Source: Coccinella septempunctata (taxonomy: Eukaryota; Arthropoda; Insecta; Coleoptera; Coccinellidae). From it: a stretch of 64,000 bases of DNA. Positions 13,401 through 23,100 of this stretch are shown piece after piece. Position 1 is the first letter of the stretch; every line of letters begins with the position of its first letter. The notes beneath the pieces were generated by a model. It made no database searches and was not told the DNA's origin. It saw nothing but the letters and a program-made list of their open reading frames with translations. The stretch lies in contig NC_058190.1 of assembly GCF_907165205.1 (NCBI RefSeq), forward strand, positions 13,524,001 through 13,588,000, written 5' to 3'. Position numbers and translations under genes: made by a program.

Positions 13401-13556
13401 GCCATTCTCGAGAACTCTAGGACGTTTAGATTGATAATTTAGAATTGATGTCTGAGATCTCTTTTTCTTGCTTGAAGATACCTAAAAGAGGAAATCGATA
13501 AGATAAGGGCAATTGATATAATAACGAAATTTAATCTTCCAAAGGTTTACCTCCAT
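1346..13556 (-). CDS. SMC6: SMC6, structural maintenance of chromosomes protein 6 (5' part, 8 exons)
   Basis: Subunit of the nuclear SMC5/6 complex, which acts in DNA repair and recombination. Exons in transcript order: 13551-13556, 13392-13481, 13143-13335, 8770-8928, 2433-2677, 2126-2376, 1542-1939, 1346-1486; all junctions are GT-AG and the phases agree. They encode 494 residues plus one base, somewhat under half of a usual SMC6 of about 1,100. Seen: a basic N-terminus, the Walker A motif GQNGSGKS at residues 65-72, the SMC6-type block with KIYGPSITIIRNF, then NPVCILNQDTSRNFL, a long coiled coil, and finally FYGRNIPRVKQLI followed by VPRGPLG, which leads into the hinge. The start is chosen because ATG GAG is spliced directly to the basic N-terminal exon. 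The hinge, second coiled coil and C-terminal head lie beyond position 1. No frameshift is seen. Confidence 0.95.
1542..1939 (-). CDS. SMC6: SMC6 exon 7, coiled coil
   Basis: 398 bp, acceptor CCTTTCCAG, donor GTGAGT. About 133 residues of nearly unbroken coiled coil ending RELERDI. Incoming phase 2 and outgoing phase 1 match the neighbouring exons. Confidence 0.92.
2126..2376 (-). CDS. SMC6: SMC6 exon 6, coiled coil
   Basis: 251 bp, acceptor TTTTTCCAG, donor GTAAGATC. A heptad-rich K/E/L segment of about 84 residues, part of the first SMC arm. Ends in phase 2. Confidence 0.92.
2433..2677 (-). CDS. SMC6: SMC6 exon 5
   Basis: 245 bp after a 6.1-kb intron, acceptor ATTTTTAG, donor GTGAGA. Carries the conserved NPVCILNQDTSRNFLSSND and KFSLFMKATRLETL motifs that end the N-terminal head and begin the coiled coil. 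Confidence 0.95.
3110..3280. repeat. Dispersed repeat, copy 1
   Basis: Shares long stretches with 18870-19040, including GTAAGTGATA, GAGTTCAGCA, and TTCAATCCATTCGTTT followed by TTTAAATTTTAAACAACRTT. Family unknown. Confidence 0.55.
3782..4198 (-). pseudogene. Degenerate Penelope-like reverse transcriptase fragment
   Basis: A 138-codon frame containing PPFLDIWVRKPNRKLGNTVW, which resembles the PLE block LPFLDVLV...KLGTSVYRK just after the catalytic part of the RT. Later residues are degenerate and no catalytic motif or GIY-YIG domain is visible. A short MITE (4212-4324) and a hAT element (4460-5283) lie upstream, and a hammerhead-like motif of PLE type is at 5290-5331 on the same strand. Family assignment is by motif only. 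Confidence 0.5.
4212..4324. mobile_element. 113-bp MITE with 16-bp perfect TIRs
   Basis: Left end ATGCAGAGTTCCTAAG is repeated exactly in inverted orientation at 4309-4324. No coding capacity. Lies in the Penelope-like remnant. Confidence 0.6.
4460..5283. mobile_element. Non-autonomous hAT element (824 bp) with exact 8-bp target duplication
   Basis: Termini CAAGGGCGCCCGCAG and, inverted, CATGGGCGCCCGCAG, the CANGGG-type start seen in hAT TIRs. ATGACAAT flanks both sides (4452-4459 and 5284-5291), the 8-bp duplication typical of hAT. G/C-tract hairpins follow both ends. The interior has no transposase but holds a degenerate tandem duplication of about 125 bp (4944-5070 and 5119-5245). Confidence 0.85.
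5290..5331 (-). ncRNA. Degenerate hammerhead ribozyme motif (G8 to A)
   Basis: On the minus strand: CTGATAA, 4-bp stem II (GGGA/TCCC, loop CAATGA), GAAAC, then CGGTC. Stem III can only be the self-complementary ACC/GGT, and GTC is the expected cleavage triplet. Flanks TGTA and TACA pair as stem I. The invariant CTGATGA has A instead of G at position 8, so cleavage is probably lost. This minimal-stem-III form is what Penelope-like elements carry. Confidence 0.5.
5332..8769. other. Remainder of SMC6 intron 4
   Basis: AT-rich intronic sequence apart from the candidate coding or retrocopy segment at 6251-6918. I see no other gene or recognisable element. Several 60-130-codon open frames show no recognisable motif and look random. 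Confidence 0.4.
6251..6918 (+). other. Possible unidentified plus-strand exons or retrocopy ending in poly(A)
   Basis: Inside SMC6 intron 4. An acceptor-like CTCACCAACAG precedes a protein-like frame (GILTKANGAKYINPGTSW). Two more acceptor-like sites (TTTACTTTCAG at 6476, GTGATTCAG at 6600) precede further short frames such as VRLLGTSSQPPEACN. At 6884-6918 an AAATAAATC hexamer region is followed by a run of 13 A. Either a small nested gene, or retro-inserted mRNA debris with its poly(A) tail. Frame choice is ambiguous and I do not recognise the protein. Confidence 0.25.
8770..8928 (-). CDS. SMC6: SMC6 exon 4
   Basis: 159 bp, acceptor TTTTTACAG, donor GTACGA. Continues phase 1 with GFVKAGKNSASLEITLCNEG and ends SYRIKSHTG, matching the SMC6 block between the P-loop and the start of the coiled coil. 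Confidence 0.95.
8929..10560. other. SMC6 intron 3, distal part
   Basis: No exon recognised. Frames of 72-94 codons overlap on opposite strands at 9406-9697, and an 83-codon frame lies at 10161-10412. None carries a recognisable motif, so I do not call a gene. Confidence 0.4.
10565..10800. repeat. Dispersed repeat, copy in SMC6 intron
   Basis: Matches 28695-28920 over about 200 bp. Shared blocks include AAATAGC, CAAGGTT, GGTTGTTAGCGATAAC and GAAAGTCAAAA. Possibly an LTR or MITE; the ends are not defined. Confidence 0.55.
11075..12720 (-). mobile_element. R4/Dong-like LINE fragment, interrupted by a MITE
   Basis: The reverse complement matches the plus-strand LINE at 42.5-45.5 kb over its reverse transcriptase region, including the segments around the YMDD motif (11660-11780) and the following 3' domain (11078-11440). 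The 12345-12720 part continues the match upstream. A 570-bp insertion at 11776-12344 splits it. Many stops and indels; a dead copy. Confidence 0.7.
11776..12344. mobile_element. MITE nested in the R4-like LINE fragment
   Basis: Left GACTATATTAGTGAGGTTAG and right, inverted, GACCATATTAGTGAGGTTAG. TA flanks both ends (CTATAGAC and GTCTATTAG). Removing it restores the LINE sequence seen at 43.8 kb, so it inserted after the LINE. The TA target suggests a Tc1/mariner-type helper. Confidence 0.65.
13143..13335 (-). CDS. SMC6: SMC6 exon 3, Walker A
   Basis: 193 bp, acceptor TTTTTTCAG, donor GTAACAG. Carries GVITNMVLKNFMCHSLLEI, typical of the SMC6 first beta strands, and the P-loop GQNGSGKSAILTALILGLGG. 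Ends in phase 1 before a 4.2-kb intron. Confidence 0.96.
13392..13481 (-). CDS. SMC6: SMC6 exon 2
   Basis: 90 bp, phase 0 at both ends, between acceptor CTCTTTTAG and donor GTATGAG. It encodes a basic, K/R/Q-rich tail (SSSKKKRSQTSILNYQSKRP), a plausible nuclear localisation segment. Confidence 0.88.
13551..13556 (-). CDS. SMC6: SMC6 exon 1 (2-codon coding part)
   Basis: ATG GAG followed by donor GTAAAC. The micro-coding exon joins exon 2 in phase 0 to give an N-terminus beginning M-E-V-S-S-S. Upstream sequence is untranslated leader. Confidence 0.8.
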
Positions 13557-14077
13557 TTTCATTTAAATGCGATTATTATGGCTGCATTCAATATTTTCAA
13601 GTATCTGATTATTTGAAACTCATCAAATATTTGAATTTTTCACTTCATAAACAGAACCTTAAATTACATCCCATTTAGCGCGAAAATAGAAACACTGAAA
13701 ACTGAAAACACAAAACCCCCCATGCAATGGAGCCAACACTGCCGGAATATAATAAAAAAACCCTTCTCGAAAAAACAAAGAATATATCTCATTAGTTTTG
13801 TTCACATTGTTGGCGATATTAGTTCTAAACGTATAGTCTGTTAAACCGCATGCAAAAAATTCATCTGATAATTGTGAGATCATTATTTCTTCCCTGTTTT
13901 ATCATAATTAGATTATCAGATTACTCTGTAATCTGTGTCTATCTTTCTTCATCTCTTCCTTTTCGTTTTTAGGATGATCTATGGTTTAGTATATAACCTT
14001 TATCTAATCTATGATATAACCTAAAAAGATAACATTAAATAATAAATAAACAAATAATTTTTAATTTTAACAAAACA
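13557..14077. promoter_or_regulatory. Divergent SMC6/RBFA intergenic region, presumed bidirectional promoter
   Basis: 521 bp separate the start codons of SMC6 (minus) and RBFA (plus). The stretch is AT-rich and must hold both 5' leaders. No transposon end was recognised in it, unlike nearly all other non-coding sequence in the window. No clear TATA box was identified. The promoter role is inferred from gene geometry only. Confidence 0.5.
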
Positions 14078-14199
14078 ATGGCAAGAAACTTAATATATTT
14101 CAAACCATTCTGTAGATTAGTACATTTATCATGTTTCAATTCTGCCAATATTCACAGAACTTTTCGTAAAGTTCTATCATCAAATACTTCAAAGAAGAG
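14078..14199 (+). CDS. RBFA: RBFA exon 1
   Basis: 122 bp from the ATG in ACAATGGC to donor GTAATA. Encodes a basic, acid-free N-terminus (MARNLIYFKPFCRLVHLSCF), likely the mitochondrial presequence. Ends in phase 2. Confidence 0.88.
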
Positions 14200-17100
14200 G
14201 TAATAGAAATTCATTTCGAAATTTGAAAAAAGTAATCCAATCATAGTTTTTTAGGAAATTAAAATTTCAAGATTTTCCGGTACTACAAAGTTCTAATAAT
14301 TTCAAGCAAGTGGAAGAGAAATATAAATTCAAACCTGTCTTCAGAAGAGTCAATGTATTGAATAAAATGTTTATGAGATACATAACTGATTTAATCGTAA
14401 ATGGCGAATACTGGGAGAAATATAGCAATCTTGGAATCGAAATAACAAAGGTTGGTGGATTGTTGAGATCAACTTATCCGCTGCATAATTAAATTAGTTG
14501 GTGGTGAACATGATGAAATTTACAGAATATGTATATATTTGCCTCGATATTTAACTTTATAGTAAGCATTGTAATTTATATTATTTTCTCAATAAGTCAG
14601 TGAACAATATAAGAAAAAGATGTCATAACAAAAGATTTGCTGATATATTAGACAGTGATTGAAAACATTCCACTCTTGACTGTTGGTTTGTCTAATTTTC
14701 ACTCGAGTTTTCATAAGGAGCATATTAGTTCTGCCAAATATGAGGTGACTGTAAATAATTCAATCGTTTGAGAAAAATAATATTTGCAAGGAAAAGTAAA
14801 TGTCTACTAAATGGCAAATGATCTTGTTAAGTCTGTTGATGTTGAGAATCTGGATGATGGTTTGAATTTTTTTTCTCCATAACAAAAAAAATGCTGATCC
14901 AATTGAATTGAAGCTCAGTAGATTATTGAATAAGTTCATTGCTCAGGCTTTCCGCCGACAATTTAAAACTAACGTTTTATCATAGTTCTAATTGAAAAAC
15001 ATCATTTGATAACCATGCAATGCGAAACTCAATTATTGCGTTGTTGTTGGTATTTTGTTTGTTTCTTTATTATGGATAGGATGAACTCTATGATTTTTCT
15101 TGCGGAACGACGTGAATAGCCATTTTTTTTCATAAAAATCGATATATTATCTTCGTAACTATTGCAACAACGAAATAAATAACTGAAATAAAAAATTTAG
15201 ACAATTTAATTCCTACGAGAAAAACAGGTTGTTACAGCGGTGTGCCGAATTTAAGAACCCGAAAAACGTTTGCATATTACAGATTAGTGGGACCTGTCAC
15301 GGCAGCCAAAGAGGTCTATTGTGGCACACAAACAAGCTCAGAGAGCTAAACTTCTCCCTCCAGTCCCATTTTACTAAGGAAAGAGGGGAAAAATGGGTCT
15401 TGCGTTCCTCTAAATCCAGCTTGAGCTAACGAAAGATTCCAAGTCTGGCCCTGTCTCCCGATGGGCAGTCACAGAGGATATGATCAATGCTTTCCTCGCC
15501 CCACTAGGCCAAACCTGCAGAGTATTTCATACATGATGTTGAGTGTGTGTAAGTGAGCTGTGAGCCTGCAATGTCCCGTGAAAACAGCCGTTATATATCT
15601 TAGATTGGTTCTAGAAAATTCAAGCTGTTGGTTGGTGTGTAAACAAGTAGGCACCAAGATGGCCCTGTGCGAGTGGCGCATTCCACGACTGCGTCAATAC
15701 TATAGGGCTAGGCCCTCTGCTTCATCCAGTTGTTGGTTCGCCCCTTACTAAAGAATTAGTAAATTGGTTCTGGCATCCGTCAGAGCATCCAGTTACTTGT
15801 TACCTCTGAAGCCTGAGTGTCCAGGTAGGTTCCTGTCTGAAATGCTGTCGCTAAACTAGCATTGAACTTGGTCAACGGTCCACGACTGCGGACTCCGGTC
15901 CTTATAGATAGAGTTGCTTGTGGCAGAGCCAGTCTTTCTGCTGGGAAGCAGAGCACTGAAGTTCCGTCCTGGCTGGTTCTTGTAATTATCAGGTCAGTTC
16001 TCATGCCCATCTCCTCGTAAGCCTCCAGTTGGGCTAAGAGCTGGTTTTGCACGAAAATAAGTTTGTGAGGATCGTTAGATTGTAGAGCCTGTGAGATGTT
16101 ACTCTCGTCTATCCATGTACAAAAATGTTAAGGGGAGCGAAGCATCTCCATGGAGTGGATCGAAATGCCCCTGAAATCTTGAGGCATGCCGTTCTCTGGA
16201 GTTGTTTTGGGTGTGTTTTTGCGTTCTGTGCAGGACCACCAGACGATGCAGCCGTAAGTGACTATTGGTCTAATCACCGTGACATACAGTCAGCGGAGCT
16301 GCTTCGGCGCTATCCGAGTTTTTCCACAAATTCTTTGACAAGCTCAAAGGGACTTTGTGGATGAGTTTGTCCACATGGCAGTTATAACTTTAGCCTAACA
16401 GCTTTCACACTGCTGCACAGAGGAGCTCTGTTAGAGCCCTTTCCGGGTTTTTGGGACTCGTGTTGCTAGTCGGGTCCGGGGTGCACCTCGGCTCCCTGTT
16501 GTCGATCGGCTTCTTGTTGTCGATTGGATTCCTGATCTAGCTACACTTCTTGTCGGAGTAGATGTTGTTATTCTGCATTACCCATGTACTTCCGTAACGT
16601 TCTCGCCAGCAGTACCGCTTTATGCATGACTCTATAGATATTTTCGTCCAACTGAAGTTTCCTCAAATTCTCTGGTAGTGTCTTCGATATCAGGCCTGTA
16701 GATGAAAGGAAATATTATTGTTATTATTATTCATCATCATCATCATCATTGCTGTATCCCGTTGCCCGGAATGAATCTACAAAAAGACCAAAGAAGGAAA
16801 AAAAGAAAAGAAAAAGAAAAAAAAGAAAAGAAGAAAAAACAATTCATTATTAAATACATCAAAAGTCGAGAGTTCATGAAGAGCTCTGTATGTAACGATG
16901 AGGTCCCCACGAAGTCGACAGTCCCTGACAGTGGACAGGGAGAAAATTTTCAGTACTTTTGGGCAGTCGTGATGATACCAAGCATAGGCAGTCTTGTTGC
17001 CAGGGGCTGTACAGGGTGGGCAAAATTCGTTGTCTACTGAGAGGATCTCGAGAACTATAGCAGCTAGAAGAAAACGGATGACACATTTCCGAGCTCATTT

Positions 17101-20100
17101 TCGGAGAAACAAAGAATGGTGAAAACCGCAGCCTCCTACGATACTTCATTTTTGAGTTTGACAATTTCGTAAAGTTCTCATATCTTTTTTGTCTTTGAAT
17201 TTACAAATCTGAAACTTGAACCTTCTACAGGCACTTTTTTACGTAGAATCCACTGATGAGCTCAAAATATTTTTTCATTTCGAATCATTAGGTGAACTTT
17301 TATTTTTTTTAAATGTAAATTTTTATCGAATTTGATATTTTTGAATTGGAAAAAAATCTTTTGTCAGTAGATTCTATGAATGAAAGTGCCTAAGGAGGTT
17401 CAAGTTTCAGATCTGTAACTTCAAAGTTCAAAGACAAAAAAGTTATGAGAACTTTTCGGAATCTTCAAAATCTCAATTTTTGTTTATAACTCGAAATCTG
17501 AAAATGATAGGCCGATTCTGTTTTTAGATTTGGTTTAGTCACGAAAGAAGATTTGGTCATCCGTTTTCTTCTAGCTGCTATAGTTCTCGAGATCCCCTCA
17601 GTAGACAACGAATTTTGCCCACCTTGTACAGACTGAACGCCGAACTCCGGGCACCCTCTGCCTGTTTGGAAACTAAGATTATCGCCGCAATGCGTACTTT
17701 TGATATTCCTTGTGCTCAGCATTGTGCTGATACAGTTTGATATGGTAAGAGGGACATCTCTCACCTCACACTAAAGACTCAGTGAGGGCAGCGTTGAAGG
17801 CACCTTTGATATCTAGGCTGTTACTGAAGTCTCTGTAATTGAGAAAGTCGAAGATTTTGCCAACAAGGTTGTTGGGGGAAACGTCTAATGCAAGGATCAT
17901 GGCGATAATCTGTACAGTGCATCCCATTTTGGGTGAGACAGCCAGGTTTCTCGCTTGTTGTTCAAGATAGCCTTGCGGTTTTCACGTTCCTGTCCCACTT
18001 TTTTGTGAAACCCAAGTTGGCCTAATCAAATTTTGCTTAACTGTTTTCGTTTATGAGATACAGGGCGATTTTGGAAATTGATACTTTTCGGACCCTTCCT
18101 TTATCTCCGAAGTTATTTGAAATAATGCTGAGTTGAAAACTGCGTCTGATACAGAATTCTGCGTAGAATCCAGCTGTTTCACCCAAAATGGGATGCACTG
18201 TAGATTCAAGCATATGCGGATGACATAACATAGTTGTTTTGCTAACTGGCGGCGACGATGCAGCCATCTCAGTTGCCCTTCAAGATACATTAACCATCAT
18301 TCAAGGTTGGTGCGAGGAAGAGCAGTTAGGTGTTAACCCTGGCAAGACCTTAATAGTACAAATATCCAAATTTTTTTCAGTTACCGTGCCTGGCAGAAAT
18401 CTTAACTGGATTCCGATCTGGATAAAACCATCAACAAAGCCAAACACTGTTTCTGAGCTTGTCAAAAAATTTGTGGAAACGCACACTGCATTGCAGCGAA
18501 ACAGATCCAGTGGCTGTATGTCATGGTCAGCAGAGCGATCATCGCATTATGGCAGCATTGTCTGGTGGTTCTGTGTAGAGCGTCAATAAATCCAAATTTC
18601 CAAACATCGTTATGCCTCATGATTTCGGGGGCATTCCGCTGTACTCCAACTGAAGACTGCAGAAAGAGCTTAAGATAGGGGATCAAACCTTCTTTGATGT
18701 TGATAATTTTGTAGTGTCATTTTATATAGAGAAGATCATTCAAAACGAAACAGCGTCTTTGTTGGTCGGCAGAACCGAATTATATAAAAACGCTTTGACA
18801 CGTCTATTTTTGATTCCACAGGGACAACGTGTAAGATCAAATTGATAACCGTTTTCGCTTTAATCTTTAGTGTTAATACTCCAACCTATTTTGAACAGGG
18901 TAGGTGGAGTAAGTGATAGCTCTTACGGAAGGCCTTTCTAGTCTGAGTTCAGCATATTTGATTTTTTACCTATTCAATCCATTCGTTTCCATAACATTTA
19001 AATTTTAAACAACGTTGGTTTTCCTTTAAAACATCTTGTTTAAATCAATCGAATTTTTACTCATTCATTTTGCAATTTCTATGTTAACTGCTGTGCTTAG
19101 TTTTGAAAAATTATTATTTCATTTCTTTCTGCTAATGAATTTTTGCCTTAATCAGTACATATTATGAAAAAAAATCATCTGCCGTGTCTGTCTGTTCGCG
19201 ATAAACTCAAAAGATACTGAACGGATTTCCATGCGGTTTTCACCAATAGATTGATTCAAGACAAAGGTTTAGGTATATAATTTGTAAAGATGTTTGTAAT
19301 ATGACGATAATTACTGAAAATATCGAAATGAGTCCGTTCCTTTCTTGCCGACGTTGAGCGAAATATGAGAGATAGAGAAAAATGAAAAACGTTGTCGAGT
19401 ACGAAAAGTTGGCGATGTCAAATACCTAACTTTCCAGAAGAACTCACAATAAACAGTCTTAAAAATGAATATTCGATTAAAATATTTCTCCCTTTGAAGA
19501 GATTTGACACCTTATAAATTTTCTGTGTTCATATGGGAATGTTGATATTTATGCGTCCGATCGAACAATTCGAAAAGTCCATAGGGGGCATATTGCATTT
19601 TGAGTGATTTACATATTATTGATATCGTTCCCTATAATATCTGTTAAACAATGTGTGGAGCTGGTGGAAGCTGGAGTTGTAGTACAGAGATATATTGAAA
19701 ACTCAGTAACCATCATAATTTTTCTGCAACCTCCACAATTCATCTCTTCTCAATTCACCCGCTAGGTACTACGAAAATCAATGCGACATACAAATAAAAT
19801 AATTATTTGGGAAGCTGTTGAATACTTCTATGTTCGATTACCCATGACAATAATGCATTAATAGGAAATTAACCAATAAAAGGGTTCATTAACAGCAAAT
19901 TTCGTTTACGTTAAACAGTGCTATTATTAAGAGATCGGCGGAAATGAATATTTAAGGAACGCATAACCGTTATTGCACCTGCACTGCTGGTTTTTGACAA
20001 CATGGGTTGCTACCGCTCTTTAAAAATCGGTAAAAAGATACAGATACAAATTGAGTAATTTTTATGAATTTTTGGTATACTGTTAACGTCGGACCAAGTT

Positions 20101-23100
20101 GGACAATTTTTAATGGGAAATCATATTTCTGCACTATACAATAGAAGAAAATAGATGTTGGTATCTGAGGCCCAATTGTCATGAGTAAATCATTGGCGAC
20201 TATGATCCTGAGTGTGTTTCAAAAATGTACATTTTTGAAATATTTCTCTTAGTTTTCTTCCGTAAAATTTATGGATTCAATTTTCCGCAAACTCATATTT
20301 TATAAGACTCTCCGTCTTATTTCGAAAGGATCATCAACTATAAATATTGATTAAAACATTTATTCAGTATAGAGCTTGAAATTGTCGTTAAAATCATTCT
20401 TGATATTGATAGTTGACGCAGATCGACGTGACGTTACGCACAAAAAACTGGAGAACTGTTTTCCATAGACCCTGTCTAAGATGTCTAAAACTATGGTGTA
20501 ATCACTGATTCGATTTGTTTCACGTTTTGTCTGGATATGGGATCAGCTTCGTTTTTCCCACTGTAGGTAGCGCTTTTCAGAAATTGACAGTTTATTGTCA
20601 ATTGATATTTCAAAATAATTCGAATACATTCCTTCGACTTACGAATGTGCAGTATTTATATGCAATTATTGGTTTGTGAAAATGTAATGTAGTTTCGAGA
20701 AAGAGTGTAGAACTTTTATTCCTCCATCATGACGTTCAGTTTTCTTTGTGGATAATCAAGAACTACAGCTTTAGAATTCGGTGTTGTTGAACTATCACCA
20801 CTCTGTTGCTAGAAATTGAGGTAATACCAAATCTCAGATGAACGGACGGGATGGATACAGCTAACAGTTTTATAGCAACTTACAAGGCATTGTATTGGAT
20901 ATACGTAATGTGAATTTTGAGCATAAATGCCATGAATATATTGAAAAACAAAATAAATTCATTCGAGCTGTTCTACGAATATTCTTCACGAGTGTATTGT
21001 GAACTCCGTTTCGTCCAACAAAATATATTAGATATTTAGCTAATCAACTGTGTTTTATTGAAATAACATTGAATGGGGAATACTCCTTCTGGCGAAAATG
21101 ATGTATTTTTTATGAAATATCTTTGGAACGTCACATTTTGAAATAACCATTTCAACCGTTTCCCAAAAAAATTATTTTAAGCACTTAAAAATGAAAAATA
21201 TAAATGGGTATTTAAAATTTAAAGCGTTTCATGTGGATTGCAAAAGTTGGCAACATCGACTGAAATATGCCTTGATAATAAAGGACAACAAATACATTAT
21301 CTTGATGAGATAGACAAAGATGGCTGTCTATGAAGTCTGGGACGAACGAGGAAGGTCGTAAAATTTTAGGGGATTTTTATGGCCGGTTCCAGTTGAAGCT
21401 CGCCAGTAAGTAGGCGCCTGTAGATCAACAGCTGTTATTTTATAAACAAGCTGATCGGACATTGTTCTTTTCATTGTCTTGCATGCTCTGTTGCCAAATC
21501 GTTAACTCCGCACAAAGCGATTTAAATTTTAAAACCCCATATTTGAAGGATGATTTTGAAAAATTCATGAATGAAACTCATAATTATTCAGTTTAAACTT
21601 GCATATGCAGTGATAACCCAAATTGAGGAGAATTCCCCATTATCCTCACAGATAACAGAGTAGAAGATAGGTACTCCTTCGACAGTGTTAAAAATATCTG
21701 CAGATTTGTTTTTACAGCGAAAATTAAAGTGTGAATCACAAATACTTATTTATTATTATAATAGCTGAGATCTCTTTGATCGATCGAGTTTAATCTTATA
21801 TCAGAACAAAATAAAACGAGAGAGTATCATTGACTTTCTTCGGTAGAACAAGGATAGAATAAAGCGAATGACATGGTGGCACCGCCACGAAACTAATTCC
21901 ATATCCCCGATTTGGAGAAATGTTGATGCTTAGAAAAAATGACAAGTGCACAGACCAGTGTTTTAGACATCTTAACCCCGTCTTACTGGCACGATTTGAC
22001 GGCAGTCGACGGATACGTCGATCGGTCTTTGAATTCTGCACTGCATGCCGTCGCGTCATCTGTAGAATGTTTCTGCCTTATGGTATTCGAAAAACCAGAG
22101 TCCAAAGCTAAAGTTGTTATTGAATAATGAAAGTTCGAGTTCTTGCTTACCGTAGCAAAATTTGAGGTCATACAACTTTTGGAGTTACACAATAGAAAGA
22201 ATAAGGCTAGCCGCACATTGAGGGCAGTCCAGCACAGCACAGCAGAGCCTAGCCTAGTAGAGGATTTTGTAACAAATGAAATTAAAGAGAACGCCGCATA
22301 TTGGACGTAGCAGAACGCCTACGCGACTTAGTAACTGTACTCTGTCTATCCTGCGTCGGTTGTGGAGTGCGCATAGTTTCCTCTGCAGATTGACCAAAAA
22401 TAGAATTGTTAATTGAAATGGAAATAAGGTGCTTTACGATACGAGTAACAACGACTACATGCCTACAAAGTACAAGGATGAAATCTGGGAGGAGATTAGC
22501 AAAAATATAAAAACAAAATATTTTCTATTTCCGAAACTGATTCCGAATCCAGAAGTAGGTTTAACTGAGCGGCTGAATCCATGTTATTGTAATAAACTAA
22601 CCTAAAGACACAGAAACAACTATCTACAATCTAGATGGAATAAGCGCGCATCGCTCATATGGATCACATAATGAGTTTTCCGCTATAGTTTCATAATACC
22701 TTCCCTATGCTGTGCTAGGCTACGCTACTCTCAATATACGGGCATCATTCATGCAGAGCACAGGAATTATTTTCCTTTGTAGTTACTCCGCTGTGATGTG
22801 CTAGGCTATGCTGCCCTCAATGTGCGGTTAGCCTAATATGTTAAATCCGTATCAATTCAATACTTTCCTAATAATCTTTTTTTCAGGTTGGGATATCTCC
22901 AGATTACAAGAAGTTGAATATATTTTGGATCAGTAAAAAATCTGGGAATAGAAATGAAGTCTTGAGTTTCCTGGAAGAAAATAGCTTTGCTCTACGACAT
23001 GAGCTTTCTCAATTGAAAGTTGTTGGAGTAGTTCCACCGTTGGGATTTGTAGAAGGTTAGATTATTGAATGCTATGATTGTTCGTAGTAGAAATTGCCGA

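Noticed and set aside
14451..14492. RBFA ending at the stop at 14490-14492
   Set aside because: The frame after 14450 (GGLLRSTYPLHN) is intron sequence; splicing at GTTGGT to 22887 restores the conserved second half of the RbfA domain.
16702..17040. 112-codon frame with His and Lys runs
   Set aside because: Translation of simple-sequence repeats (CAT and GAAAA tracts).
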